From the NCBI GenBank assembly GCA_963377175.1, contig CAUJNA010001247.1, forward strand, positions 1,073,687 through 1,137,686: a stretch of DNA of 64,000 nt. The letters run 5' to 3'. Position numbers and translations under genes: made by a program. Of the stretch, positions 30,424 through 41,394 are shown piece after piece. The stretch comes from Effrenium voratum. Lineage: Eukaryota > Sar > Dinophyceae > Suessiales > Symbiodiniaceae. The notes beneath the pieces are model-generated. The model was not told where the DNA came from. It ran no database searches and was given only the letters and a program-made list of their open reading frames with translations. How positions within the stretch are numbered: the stretch's first letter is position 1; each line of letters starts with the position of its first letter.

Positions 30424-31629
30424 CTAAACCATCGATGATGTCTTTGGTGACCAAACGGAGCCCGCTGGCAGCTTCTTGCTGTTCGGACACCAAAAGGCCA
30501 GGGCTTTGTTGCAACTCAGACGACGGCGTTTTCCTTCCCTCTCAAGGGAACCGGCCTGGTGTGCGTCCACATCCACTGGCTCGACGTGAAAGGATGTTTG
30601 AAGTAAGCCGGGAAGGCGTGCATCCACAACCTTTGGCTCCACTTGAAAAACTCCAAAACTGTTTGTCATCAACTCTGACAGCCTCGCGGTGACCAAAGCA
30701 TCTGCGCTTGGTGGAATCTGCGTCAACGCCTGCAAGAGAGACAAAAGAGGCTGCGTGGCCTCTTGCTTCAAGTCTTGTTCTTCCGCTTCCACCACAATAA
30801 AGCGCATCCGCTTCATTCCGGACTGGCTGTCTTGAACTTGTGTCGCGGCGACATCTGCATCACGCACCGTGGCCAAGATCTTGACACTGGCCAGCAACGG
30901 CCAAGACAAAATGTCAGCGGCGCAGTGGGAACCGAACTCCTGGGCTGCTTCCTTTCCGGATGGCTCGAGGCCAGCGAGGTGACACGCTGCTTTCTGACGA
31001 ACCCCCACGTCCAAGCAGCCAGAGAAGTCGCGGATACGAGCGGTCTAGTAAATGCGGTCTTCGTAAAGGTGTTCTGGCGGTGGAAATGGAATGTGAACAT
31101 TGTTCAACTGAAAAACGCGACCGTGCAAATACTCTGTCTCTTGCTGCGCTTGCGCGTGGCAGTCCAACAGCGCACAGGCAGATAGCTGCCCGAGCACGGA
31201 CGCGTAGTCTTTGGCAGCGTTATGAGGTTGCCACTCTTGCGTCAGCAAGGTTGCCGTGGCGTCCCAGAGCGCGGTCTCTTGATTGGCCAGCGCAGGCGCA
31301 TGGATTCCAGTGGCAGTCTCATAGCGAAAGCCTTGCAGAGCCGGCGTGATTTTCGCTTCGCCACCGTTGACATTAGCCTCCAAGGCAAAAAAAGTCAAAG
31401 GACCTCCATTTTTCCAACTTGGCAAGCACTTCGAGATGTCCGGGGTTGTGTTCGTCGACAACGAACGTGCTGAATACATCAGCACGCCGCTGAAACTGGT
31501 TGTCGACCTGCGCAAAACCAAGTTTGCGCCGGCGCTGCAGTCCACGTTGCCGCACTTTTGCTTGGGTCCTAAAACGACCTTGGCGGAGATTTTGCAGCTT
31601 CCTGATGGCAAGCAACGCTTCGACCTCAC
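30424..31629 (-). pseudogene. Unrecognised gene interrupted by an in-frame TAG
   Basis: One minus-strand frame of about 400 codons with a single stop (TAG at 31,045-31,047). Upstream: ITPALQGFRYETATGIHAPA, LLTQEWQPHNAAKDYASVLG and FQLNNVHIPFPPPEHLYEDR. Downstream, in the same frame: TARIRDFSGCLDVGVRQKAA, DILSWPLLASVKILATVRDA and MKRMRFIVVEAEEQDLKQEA. Both halves have natural composition. No family is known to me. Frames further upstream (31,630-32,150, e.g. GKFLVQVHFQRVDEYRFVRQ) appear to belong to the same gene after a frameshift. Confidence 0.45.
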
Positions 31630-31699
31630 AACATTCGCACGTCTTCACGGCGACGCTCGGCTGGTGAACACCAAATTGAGCGGCACGCGCAAGAAATTT

Positions 31700-32130
31700 T
31701 CTTGCGAGATGCTTCGCAGGTCGAGTCAGGCAAGTTTGCAGAAGTGGCCGCCACACTCTTCTGTGTCTCCGCTGCCGAGTTGGAAGTTTTGCAAGACAAG
31801 TTGCAGCGCGCAACCGCAGCATCGAATTCCTGTCGGTTTTGCTTCCACATAGAAAATTTGCCGTTCATGTAGGCAGACTCCGTATCAGACGCGAACGTTA
31901 CCTCCAAGCGTCGACCCTGCACTTCTTTGCCTTGTCGCACAAAGCGATATTCGTCCACGCGTTGGAAGTGAACCTGAACTAAAAATTTGCCATGCTTTTT
32001 GGCAGCTGTAACTTCAAAGAGAGGCGTGTGACCGCTCTGCGCAGGGCTGGACATTGGCAGTCGCCGCGCAACCGCAAGCGGCGCACCTGTCAGCTCGTAC
32101 CTGAACGCGCAGGGGCATGCGCGCAGAGTC
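31700..32130 (-). pseudogene. Probable N-terminal part of the same decayed gene
   Basis: The minus frame contains HTPLFEVTAAKKHGKFLVQV, then DEYRFVRQGKEVQGRRLEVT and ESAYMNGKFSMWKQNRQEFD, which look like alternating beta strands. The frame loses protein character at about 31,780, beyond which adjacent frames carry the signal. No start codon is certain (an in-frame ATG encodes MSSPAQSGHTPL). Confidence 0.35.
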
Positions 32131-32160
32131 AGACACACACACAGACACACGCCCCCACAG
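32125..32160. repeat. CAGACACA microsatellite
   Basis: Short AGACACACACACAGACACA run preceding the larger GACAGA-type array. Confidence 0.7.
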
Positions 32161-32324
32161 ACTACTTGGCGCGAGTGAGTCTGCTTGAGCCGCAGTTTGG
32201 GCGAGAGCAATGCGGCGCCATCGCAACAGAACTAGCGCACGTGTCCGGACAACCAGGTAGCGCAAGAACCAGCAAGATTTCGAGGGCTACCTGGATGCGA
32301 GGCAAGGCGGACATGCCCAGAGAC

Positions 32325-32620
32325 AACCGCAGGGACAGACAGACGGACGGACAGACAGACAGACCAGGACAGGACAGGACAGATAGACGGACAGACGGAC
32401 AGACGGACAGACACAGACACAGACAGAGACGCAGACGCAGACGCAGACACAGACGGAGACGCAGACACAGACACAGAGACAGACACAGACACAGACAGAG
32501 AAACAGACAGAGACAGAGACACAGACACAGACACACACAGACACAACGACACAGACACAATGACACAGACACAGACACAGACAGAAACACACACACACAC
32601 ACAGACACACACACACAACT
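32325..32620. repeat. CAGACA/GACGGA simple repeat
   Basis: About 300 bp of CAGACA, GACGGACAGA and CACACACAGA words; ORFs rich in Asp/Arg/His or Val/Ser/Cys on either strand are artefacts. Confidence 0.95.
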
Positions 32621-32904
32621 GTAGAAGTGTGTTGGGCAAAAGTGCACAAAAGTGTAGGCGGTGTGACATCACGTAGAGTTCATGGCTATATGCGCACACT
32701 GTCGCCAAACACGTTCACAAACTGCTAGCGCACAGTTTGAAGCAACGTGCTGGAAACCCTAGATGAACGCCATGTGAACTGTGGTCAAATGCCGGGGATG
32801 TATCTGGGCACGCTTCCTGAGCAGCCTCTGCGAGGGAAACAAAAGCAAGGCAAACGCATTGAGCGAGCGGCCAAACCTTTTCACGAAATTTGTTTTCTGG
32901 AAGT

Positions 32905-33270
32905 ACACTGCCCCAGCTCCAGCTCAAAAAACACAGACTTTCAGAAGAAGCATGCAAAGTACACTTCCCACCTCCAGCTCGGCAATCGCAACTGTTCATG
33001 TCAAGGCAAGTGGGCGCTCGAAAAACAGTGTCCCAGCTCCACCTCGAGAACGGGAACTTCAGAACAAGCATACGAACAAGACTTTCCCAGCGCCAGCTCG
33101 AAAATCGTGACTTTTCAGTACGAGGACAACACTCGAAGAACACGCCCCAGCTCCAGCTCGAACATCGGAAGTTTTCAGTACAAATGCAGTGTGCAAAGAT
33201 ACGCAAAGTACACTTACCCAGCTCCAGCTGGAACAGTGCAACTCTCAGTACGAGTGCAGTGTGCGAAGTG
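32905..33270 (+). repeat. Minisatellite of about 60 bp, six copies
   Basis: Degenerate units contain CCCAGCTCCAGCTCGAAAA, then GGAACTTTTCAGTACAA and AAGTACACTT. The last copies are the clearest (33,150-33,260). Confidence 0.8.
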
Positions 33271-33415
33271 CACTTTCACCTGTTTCTTGGGTTCTCGGCT
33301 GCTTGACTTGTAAGCTGCTGCCTGTCTCTGTGCAGGTCCCACTGTGTTGCTACAACAATCAATCTTGGCCAAGTCGGCAACGGCACAGACAACCAAATTG
33401 AAGGGTATTGTTTTT

Positions 33416-35310
33416 CCCGAAAGCATGGCGAAGGGTTCTTCCGCTGGGTTCACTTGAGTTGTTCTCATGAGAGTCATTACAAGGTGTCATTGCAAGGAAT
33501 CATCATCATGAAAGTCAATGCAAGGAGTCATTGCAAGGAGTCATTGCAAGGAGTCATTGCAAGGAGTCATTGCAAGGAGTCATTGCAAGGAGCAAGGAGT
33601 CATTGCAAGGAGTCATTGCAAGGAGTGCAAGGAGTCAGTGAGTCATTGCAAGGAGTCATTGCAAGGAGTCATTGCAAGGAGTCATTGCAAGGAGTCATTG
33701 CAAGGAGTCATTGCAAGGAGTCATTGCAAGGAGTCATTGCAAGGAGTCATTGCAAGGAGTCATTGCAAAGTCATCATTGCAAGGAGTCATTGCAAGGAGT
33801 CATTGCAAGGAGTCATTGCAAGGAGTCATTGCAAGGAGTCATTGCAAGAAGTCATTGCAAGGAGTCATTGCAAGGAGTCATTGCAAGGAGTCATGAGAGT
33901 CATTGCGAGCTGCGCATGGAGTCAAGTGCAAGTTGCAAGTGCAAGGAGTCAAGTGCAAGTTGCAAGTGCAAGGAGTTAGGTGCAAGTTGCAAGTGCATGC
34001 AGTCAAGTGCAAGTTGCAAGTGCATGGAGCCAAGTGCAAGTTGCAAGTGTAAGGAGTCGAGTGCAAGTTGCAAGTGCAAGGAGTCAAGTGCAATTGACTT
34101 GCGAGGAGTTAAAATCTCTTCTTAGGGCGGCGGGGTAGTGCCGACACTACACGAAAATCGACCCTCTGCGGGGATCGGCGTGGTCGAGGTGCAAAAACCC
34201 AAGGTTTTTTGCGATGTTTAACCTGCTCGCGCGACCCTCTGCGGGGATCGGCGTGGTCGAGGTGCAAAAACCCATGGTTTTTTGCGATTTCTGCGCTGCT
34301 CGCGCGACCATCTGCGGGGATCGGCGTGCTCGAGGTGCAAAAACCCATGGTTTTTTGCGATTTCTGCGGTGCTCGCGCGACCCTCTGCGGGGATCGGCGT
34401 GGTCGAGGTGCAAAAACCCATGGTTTTTTTGCGATTTCTAACATGCTCGCGCGACCCTCTGCGGGGATCGGCGTGGTCGAGGTGCAAAAACTCGAGGTTT
34501 TTTGCGATTTCTGCGGTGCTCGCGCGACCCTCTGCGGGGATCGGCGTGGTCGAGGTGCAAAAACCCATGGTTTTTTGCGATTTCTAAAGTTCCCGCGCGA
34601 CCCTCTGCGGGGATCGGCGTGGTCGAGGTGCAAAAACTCGAGGTTTTTTTTGCGATTTCTGCGGTGCTCGCGCAACCCTCTGCGGGGATCGGCGTGGTCG
34701 AGGTGCAAAAACTCGAGGTTTTTTGCGAGGTTTTTGCGACTTTTGTTGTTCGAACTGGTCCTCGGGAGTTGTCTCGTGGTTCGCGCGCCTGCTCCCGGAA
34801 CCGGCGGGTCGCGGGTTCGATTCCTCCCTGGTCCGCGGGCGGGCGTCGCAAGATGCAACTTGCATTTTAAAGCAACTTGCGCAGAGCAACTTGCGCAGAG
34901 CAAGTTGCACAGAGCAACTTGCGCAGACCAACTTGCACCGACCAGTTTGCGCAGAGCGCCTTGCCTAGAGCAACTTGCGCAGAGCAACTTACGCAGAGCA
35001 ACTTGCACAGAGCAACTTGCACAGAGCAGCTTGCACAGAGCAACTTGCAGGGAGCGCAATTTGCACAGAGCAACTTGCAGGGAGCCACTTGCAGGGACCA
35101 ACTTGCCGGAGCAACTTGCGCGGAGCAACTTGCGCAGAGCAACTTGCACAGTGCAACTTGCGTAGAGCAACTTGCGCAGACCAACTTGCACCGACCAGTT
35201 TTGCGCAGAGCACCTTGCCTGGTGCTGTCTCGCGCCAACTTGCACACACTGCAACTCGCACAGAGCAACTTGCGCAAAGCAACTTGCGCAGAGCAACTTG
35301 CGCATGTGCC
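33416..35310 (+). repeat. Compound satellite array, first copy
   Basis: Starts with CCCGAAAGCATGGCGAAGGG and carries in order: a 13-bp GGAGTCATTGCAA array (33,475-33,900); a 27-bp array based on AAGTTGCAAGTGCAAGGAGT (33,905-34,100); about eight copies of a 75-bp unit CCCTCTGCGGGGATCGGCGT..(34,150-34,740); a tRNA-like element (34,755-34,850); and a 14-bp GCGCAGAGCAACTT array (34,865-35,310). The whole succession recurs at 35,846-37,665. Confidence 0.95.
34755..34850 (+). repeat. tRNA-like (SINE-head-like) element, copy 1
   Basis: GGGTTCGATTCC at 34,813-34,824 is an exact RNA polymerase III B-box. About 40 bp upstream, TCTCGTGGTTCGCGCG is a weak A-box. No cloverleaf with paired acceptor and T stems can be drawn, so this is not a working tRNA gene. 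Related sequences lie at 37,206-37,300 and 48,980-49,225. Confidence 0.55.
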
Positions 35311-35401
35311 AGGCCGGGGTTAAACAAGTTTACCGCACATCGTGGGGAGTTATGCTTTCAGGCCACTCACTTGTAGGAGTTTGACGCAAGGAGTTCTCAT
35401 C

Positions 35402-35767
35402 ATGAAAGAAGTTGCGGGGAGCATGGCGCACACGGCTTATTTACGGGCATGGCGCACACGGCTGGTTGTTATGTGGCATCTTGCGGATGATCATCGAGAT
35501 TTGGCTCAAACAGAAGTCATGGAGCTCGAAGTAGCTAGGCTTCAGGCTGGCGCGGCCCAGCATGGCAAAGCGTGGCTGCAGCAAGAGGTGGCGGCCAAAG
35601 CCCAACCCCAACTTCGCGCACTTGCCCGACAGCTGGATGTGCGCCAATGGGTCGCAGGCAGCAACGTGACCAAGGCAGACCTAGCTGCCGCTGTCGTGGA
35701 GAAGCTGTGCCCACAGGCCAGGATCGAAATCTGGAGGGTTTTGCTGGTGTTTGCTTTGCTGTGCTGA
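35402..35767 (+). CDS. Unrecognised small protein, possibly SAP-like
   Basis: ATG at 35,402 (MKEVAGSMAHTAYLRAW) gives 121 residues, ending at TGA. After a helical segment (AQTEVMELEVARLQAGAAQH) it reads LRALARQLDVRQWVAGSNVT followed by KADLAAAVVEKLC. The L..L...L....G....K..L...V pattern loosely recalls a SAP DNA-binding motif, offered only as a suggestion. It is the only non-satellite sequence between the two compound arrays and may be the relic of whatever they grew around. Confidence 0.35.
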   Translation: MKEVAGSMAHTAYLRAWRTRLVVMWHLADDHRDLAQTEVMELEVARLQAGAAQHGKAWLQQEVAAKAQPQLRALARQLDVRQWVAGSNVTKADLAAAVVEKLCPQARIEIWRVLLVFALLC

Positions 35768-35845
35768 TTGTTGCCAGGAGCCGAGCAGTTCTGCGGCTTC
35801 GCCGACGCCGGTGTCTCGACTTGGTCGTAGTCAGTGTTTGACGCT

Positions 35846-37665
35846 ATTCCCGAAAGCATGGCGAAGGGTTCTTCCGCTGGGTTCACTTGAGTTGTTCTCA
35901 TGAGAGTCATTACAAGGTGTCATTGCAAGGAATCATCATCATGAAAGTCATTGCAAGGAGTCATTGCAAGGAGTCATTGCAAGGAGTCATTGCAAGGAGT
36001 CATTGCAGGAGTCATTGCAAGGAGTCATTGCAAGGAGTCATTGCAAGGAGTCATTGCAAGGAGTCATTGCAAGGAGTCATTGCAAGGAGTCATTGCAAGG
36101 AGTCATTGCAAGGAGTCATTGCAAGGAGTCATTGCAAGGAGTCATTGCAAGGAGTCATTGCAAGGAGTCATTGCAAGGAGTCATGGCAAGGATTGCAACT
36201 TGCACTTGACTCCTTGCACTTGCAACTTGCACTTGACTCCTTGCACTTGCAACTTGCACTTGACTCCTTGCACTTGCAACTTGCACTTGACTCCATGCAC
36301 TTGCAACTTGCACTTGACTCCATGCACTTGGCTCCTTGCACTTGGCTCCTTGCACTTGGCCCCTTGCACTTGCAACTTGCTTAACTCCGTGCACTTGCGA
36401 CTTGCACTTGACTCCATGCACTTGGCTCCTTGCAACTTGCAATGGCTCTCATGACTCCTTGCAATGACTCCTTGCAATGACTCCTTGCAATGACTGCTTG
36501 TAATGAATTCTTGCCATGACTCCTTGCAATGACTCTTTGCAATGACTCCTTGCAATGACTCCTTGCAATGACTCCTTGAAACAAGCAAGGAGTCAAGTGC
36601 AAGTTGCAAGTGCAAGGAGTCAAGTGCAATTGACTTGCGAGGAGTTAAAATCTCTTCTTAGGGCGGCGGGGTAGTGCCGACGACACTACACGAAAATCGA
36701 CCCTCTGCGGGGATCGGCGTGGTCGAGGTGCAAAAACTCGAGGTTTTTTGCGCTTTTAACCTGCTCGCGCGACCCTCTGCGGGGATCGGCGTGGTCGAGG
36801 TGCAAAAACCCATGGTTTTTTTTGCGATTTTTGCGGTGCTCGCGCAACCCTCTGCGGGGATCGGCGTGGTCGAGGTGCAAAAACTCGAGGTTTTTTGCGA
36901 TTTCTAAAGTTCCCGCGCGACCCTCTGCGGGAATCGGCGTGGTCGAGGTGCAAAAACCATGGTTTTTTGCGATGTTTAACCTGCTCGCGCGACCCTCTGC
37001 GGGGATCGGCGTGGTCGAGGTGCAAAAACTCGAGGTTTTTTGCGATTTCTGCGGTGCTCGCGCAACCCTCTGCGGGGATCGGCGTGGTCGAGGTGCAAAA
37101 ACTCGAGGTTTTTTGCGATTTCTGCGGTGCTCGCGCAACCCTCTGCGGGAATCGGCGTGGTCGAGGTGCAAAAACTCGAGGTTTTTTGCGACTTTTGTTG
37201 TTCGAACTGGTCCTCGGGAGTTGTCTCGTGGTTCGCGCGCCTGCTCCCGGAACCGGCGGGTCGCGGGTTCGATTCCTCCCTGGTCCGCGGGCGGGCGTCG
37301 CAAGATGCAACTTGCATTTTAAAGCAACTTGCGCAGAGCAACTTGCGCAGAGCAAGTTGCACAGAGCAACTTGCGCAGACCAACTTGCACCGACCAGTTT
37401 GCGCAGAGCGCCTTGCCTAGAGCAACTTGCGCAGAGCAACTTACGCAGAGCAACTTGCACAGAGCAACTTGCACAGAGCAGCTTGCACAGAGCAACTTGC
37501 AGGCAGCGCAATTTGCATAGAGCAACTTGCAGGGAGCCACTGACCAACTTGCCGGAGCAACTTGCGCGGAGCAACTTGCGCAGAGCAACTTGCACAGTGC
37601 AACTTGCGTAGAGCAACTTGCGCAGACCAACTTGCACCGACCAGTTTGCGCAGAGCACCTAGTGC
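35846..37665 (+). repeat. Compound satellite array, second copy
   Basis: Same start as 33,416 (CCCGAAAGCATGGCGAAGGG) and same order of sub-arrays: 13-bp units (35,935-36,185); 27-bp units inverted (36,190-36,430); 13-bp units inverted (36,440-36,585); a short forward return; the 75-bp unit x7 (36,695-37,195); the tRNA-like element; and the 14-bp units (37,322-37,660). Its novelty against copy one is the internal inversion. Confidence 0.95.
37206..37300 (+). repeat. tRNA-like (SINE-head-like) element, copy 2
   Basis: Practically identical to 34,755-34,850. The B-box GGGTTCGATTCC lies at 37,265-37,276. Confidence 0.55.
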
Positions 37666-37669
37666 TGTC

Positions 37670-38105
37670 TCGCGCTTGCTTCACAAATGCTTCGTGTAGG
37701 GAAAAAGAACGCATCCTGCAGCGTTGGGCCGACCTCGCTTGCGATGTTCTGCTTTCGGGCCAACCGTGGTCTAGTTTTCTGTTCCTCCATCGTTCTGCAA
37801 AGGTTTCACGCTGTGCCGAGAGAATTGCAGTAGAGACATGTCATCCCTAGACTAAGTTGCTTTAACATAGGTTTTGACGGGCGCTCATGTGGATATTTCG
37901 CAGTGTCCAACAACAGTCAAGCCAGTGACACACCGAAGCACGCTAGGCGTGTGCAGAACGACCAGAGCATTGCCCTTGTTTTTCTTGTCCGCGGAACAGT
38001 GAAACGAAGCGGTCTGCGGCAGTGCTCGTTCGAGCAAAGGCTGAGCAGAGAATGCGATGACATCAGTGGCGGCTTCTCTTCCACAGACCAAGTTCCCCTG
38101 TGGTG
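37670..38105. other. Spacer with no convincing gene
   Basis: Short frames on both strands, no motif recognised. Confidence 0.4.
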
Positions 38106-38111
38106 GCTTGG

Positions 38112-39197
38112 TCAGGCTCTGGAGCTTTCTTGGTCTTGGAGCGCGCAACCGCAGCTCGGATCTTCCCGGTTATGGTAGGCAGTTGCCGCTTCCAACTTGG
38201 TGATGGTGCACGCCCAGTCCTGCAGGGAGTCCTGCACGCCATGGGTCGCGATCACCAATGCCAAGGTTTTATGCCCGAAGTAGCGCTGCCAGAAGAGCCG
38301 TTGCGCTTGTCGGGGCTTCTGGTTAGGCTCACATAAGTAGTCGCTGCACCAACGGAGCACCATTGCCATGCCATCCAGGGCTTTGCGATCATCTCCGCTG
38401 CACGTGTAGTTTGCGAAAGGACCTCCGAGGTAGGTCCAGCGAAGCAGCAATGCCCGGAAAATGTAGCGGAGCAACATGTCACCCAAAGCGGGATCGGAGC
38501 GATATTCTTGCTTGCGCACAAGTATCAACAGCGCATTCAATTCCTTGTGCGCATCTTGTGTCCGGGCAAAGTCGCGCCAGGTTGACAGGAAGAGCCGCGC
38601 CATATGCGTTGCCCATTGATATTTGCAGAATCGCTCAGCATCGTTGCTGCCATAGTGTAAAAAATCTGCGCGCGAATATTGGCATCCGTCCCATGTAAGC
38701 GTGTCCTGAGGCATGTCTGCTTCGCAGAGGTAAAGACGTCGTGGCAAAAGTGCCGCGGCGCAGCCATGCAAAGCGACAATGGCCACAGGGGGCTGTTCCA
38801 AAGCTACAGCACGTCTGGAGCGCTTAATGCGAGCCCCTGCCAGTGAGACGGAGCGGTCGCTGTCGCACCCAGGAGATCGCGTTCGCGAAGGTAAGCTGGA
38901 GTTTTGGCTCTGAGCCTCAGAGGCAGCTGGAAGTTTCGAGCGCGCAGCCGCAGCTCGTGCAGAAGCGCATGGCCGCGAGGGCGCAAGCACATCTGTGGCT
39001 GCTCGGCGCAAGGCTTCGAGCGGAGCAGCAGGAAGTTGCGATAGTTGAGGACACGCTCCATCTGCGCGATAGCGGGGAGCTCGAATTTGGGCCACTGCGC
39101 GCAACCGCAGCCGTGGCAACTGGTGTACGGGAATCTGCATCCTCGGTGCTGGACTCAGAGGCCCCACCGAAATCCGGGACAAGTCAGGCGAGTCCAT
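38112..39197 (-). CDS. Unrecognised 361-residue protein
   Basis: The start is taken at ATG 39,197 (MDSPDLSRISVGPLSP); 40 further upstream codons are open from a TTG. The first 160 residues are Ala/Arg/Pro/Ser-rich and low complexity (DVLAPSRPCASARAAAARSK). The rest is well-mixed and probably folded: TLTWDGCQYSRADFLHYGSN, FCKYQWATHMARLFLSTWRD, LLRYIFRALLLRWTYLGGPF and QRLFWQRYFGHKTLALVIAT, suggesting an aromatic-rich helical domain. No family is known to me. The DNA repeats GCGCGCAACCGCAG-like words also seen in the decayed gene at 30-32 kb, hinting at a shared element. No promoter or polyadenylation signal was identified. Confidence 0.5.
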   Translation of the reverse strand: MDSPDLSRISVGPLSPAPRMQIPVHQLPRLRLRAVAQIRAPRYRADGACPQLSQLPAAPLEALRRAATDVLAPSRPCASARAAAARSKLPAASEAQSQNSSLPSRTRSPGCDSDRSVSLAGARIKRSRRAVALEQPPVAIVALHGCAAALLPRRLYLCEADMPQDTLTWDGCQYSRADFLHYGSNDAERFCKYQWATHMARLFLSTWRDFARTQDAHKELNALLILVRKQEYRSDPALGDMLLRYIFRALLLRWTYLGGPFANYTCSGDDRKALDGMAMVLRWCSDYLCEPNQKPRQAQRLFWQRYFGHKTLALVIATHGVQDSLQDWACTITKLEAATAYHNREDPSCGCALQDQESSRA

Positions 39198-39319
39198 GCC
39201 GCAACTCCAAGTCCAAAGCCCTATGCCTGTGAGAATGTATGTGCCAATATGTGTCAGTAAGATTTGTTTGGTTTTTGCATCTAGGGCCACCGGGCTTGAG
39301 CAGACGTCGCCGCGCAAAT

Positions 39320-39860
39320 CATGCAGCGGGAGCTACAGGCAGGTGATACTTAGTGAAAAGAGTAAGCTCTTTAGCTACAGGCAGCTACATTCAGTCAGCA
39401 GTGAAAACAAAACATAGTTCGCAACGAAGTGAGAAGCGGACAAGCTCATGCATCAGTGCTTCGTTTCCCAACAATGTGGCCAAGTCAGTCGTTTTGAGGC
39501 AAGTCACTTTGTTTGAAACATGGCAAATAACCAAAATCTTCCTCGACTATTCTTGTCATTGCAGTCGCTGCGGCTCTTTTCCAATCACTAGAGCGAGTTT
39601 TCGTCTGGCCTCGCGCGGGCGTCGGGGACATGCAAAAACCGCGCTCTTGGCTAGGAAGCGCGCTTTGTGCCCTGCCTCCCAAAGGCACTTGCGCAGATGC
39701 TTGGAAAACGGAAGGTGTTATGTCAGAGTGGCCGACCACGCACTCTGGTGTAATTCAACCGCCCTTGGACGGCAGAGCCAGTGGAACAGACCACGGGCGT
39801 CGCGTCTCCAGAAGCAGTCTTGCCAAGGTGGAGACGGACATGAGTGGAACCGTCCGCCTG
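39320..39860. other. Spacer with no convincing gene
   Basis: GCTACAGGCAG occurs twice (39,330; 39,374). No gene is supported on either strand. Confidence 0.4.
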
Positions 39861-40274
39861 CTAGGCCTGGAAGTCTACGCGGGGGCAACCAGTGTTGGGA
39901 TCTAGCTCGTCAGGAAAAGAAGCAACGCCGAAGCGGAGTATGCCAAATTCTCCGCAGGCAATGGCTTTGTCCGCGCTTGGGAACGTCGCGATGTAATCGC
40001 GCCAAGGGCACTCAGGGCAATTCCGCAGCTCTAGCCAGAAGCCTTGGTCTGGATGGCTCTTGTACCAAGTGCGATTGATTACATCCGTGTGCGATTGGAG
40101 CAGGAGACGCATGGCTTTGCGAGGAGGACGCACGCTAGCAGGCTCTGCGTCACGGGTGACCAACTCGTGCGTGGCGGCGGGGTCACGGCGAGGCATGACT
40201 GCAAGTGCCTCGGTTGTGGGGACACTGACAACCGCATGCGCCACATTTGTCGGCGAATGTGGCAGAGCTTCCAT
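39861..40274 (-). CDS. Unrecognised ORF of 137 residues
   Basis: From an in-frame ATG at 40,274 (MEALPHSPTNVAHAVV); 51 upstream codons, including CCSCGKCG, are open from a TTG. The C-terminal half is protein-like: INRTWYKSHPDQGFWLELRN, CPECPWRDYIATFPSADKAI and ACGEFGILRFGVASFPDELD. The CSCGKCG and CPEC pairs could form a zinc site. No family recognised; it may belong with the minus-strand gene at 38.1-39.2 kb. Confidence 0.35.
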   Translation of the reverse strand: MEALPHSPTNVAHAVVSVPTTEALAVMPRRDPAATHELVTRDAEPASVRPPRKAMRLLLQSHTDVINRTWYKSHPDQGFWLELRNCPECPWRDYIATFPSADKAIACGEFGILRFGVASFPDELDPNTGCPRVDFQA

Positions 40275-40893
40275 GCTGGCGGTTGTGAGGCCAGATCCGG
40301 TAACAAGGACGCGTGTTGCACCGCACTTCCCGCATGAGCAGCAGCGGCGTTCAACCAAGCCAAAGGCGTGGAGCGCTGCGTCATGTTCACTAGCGCGGGG
40401 CAAACGAGCAACAGGCTGTCGCTGCAAGAAAAGTTCTGAGGTCGACAGTCGGAAAGCAGAAGTGTCAACCAGAGCAAAGTGTGGAAAGAAGGTTGGTGGG
40501 GTTATGTTGTGTTTGTGTGCGTGAAGAGGCAGGTGTCACGTTGTCAAAAGTTTGAAAGACAGGAGCTTGCGAACCATTTAAGGGGACAGATAGGTGGACA
40601 GTAACATTTTCGACAGAGTCTGCAAGAACAAGAATGAGGAAAGGCAAAAGAAAGCCAGCCACGCACGTTACACAGTAGACCGAAGACAAAACCAGGCTTC
40701 AGAACATGGGACAGCAGCAGCGGTAGGGTGGACCACCGTCTGGAGCTGAGCATCCAATGGCCCGAACTCAATCATTGCGTTGCTGATATCGTGCGAAACA
40801 CGGCACGCCAACTCCCAGACTTCGCGGCCCCGTGCAGCGCCGTAGTATTGGAGAAAGTCTTGCTCGGTGTAGGAATGTCCGTCAAACCCGGCG

Positions 40894-41290
40894 TTACGAA
40901 GGCGCCGGCGGCGCCATAGCTAGAAGAGCTGCGGGCGATAAGGCATCACCTGCGTCTCTAGCCAGCAGCTCCGAAGCAAGCGGGCCCCAAGCTTCCCAGT
41001 CAGATGGGTCCAACCGCAAATCCTTAGGCGGCGGCCGGACTGTCAGAGCCAGACCGGCCCGAGGCTGAGCGCCTGCGCTCATGGGGCTGGACGGCATTGG
41101 GCAAGCTTGTGTAGAGTTTTCCGCAGGATCGGCCGCTGAGCATTCAGCTGGCGTTGGATTTTGCGGACTGCGTGCACCCACAGCAGCCGGGAAAGCTTGT
41201 GCAGAGGTTGCCTCAGGATCGGCCGCTGCGCTGGGTTTAGATGGCGTGGGAAGTCGCGGACTGCGTGCACCCACAGCAGCCGCAGAGACT
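40894..41290 (-). CDS. Pro/Ala-rich ORF containing a tandem duplication
   Basis: The minus frame is open without an ATG at its beginning. It contains two about 88-bp tandem copies encoding AAVGARSPRLPTPSKPSAAA- and AAVGARSPQNPTPAECSA-type segments, then LDPSDWEAWGPLASELLARD. It could be the C-terminal exon of a larger protein. No family recognised. Confidence 0.3.
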
Positions 41291-41394
41291 GGAAGACCTG
41301 GCCGCGGCTGAGCCCAAGGGACGGCGTCGTGGACGTCATCCGCTTCCTCACAAGCTGTGTCCTTTTGAAGAGGCCCGCGTGCTATTCCGCGGTT

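Noticed and set aside
33475..33900. CRISPR-like array of short repeats
   Set aside because: The 13-bp units are contiguous with no unique spacers, and the genome is eukaryotic.
34755..34850. Functional tRNA gene
   Set aside because: The B-box is perfect but acceptor, D and T stems cannot be paired; treated as a tRNA-like repeat.
34109..35305. 398-residue minus-strand ORF and the 318-residue plus ORF in the compound array
   Set aside because: Products of 75-bp and 14-bp tandem units that are open in several frames; the second array repeats the same artefacts.
35495..35512. Possible relict of the dinoflagellate spliced leader (ATTTGGCTCAAA)
   Set aside because: Lacks the upstream CCGTAGCCA part and lies inside an open reading frame; too short to support.
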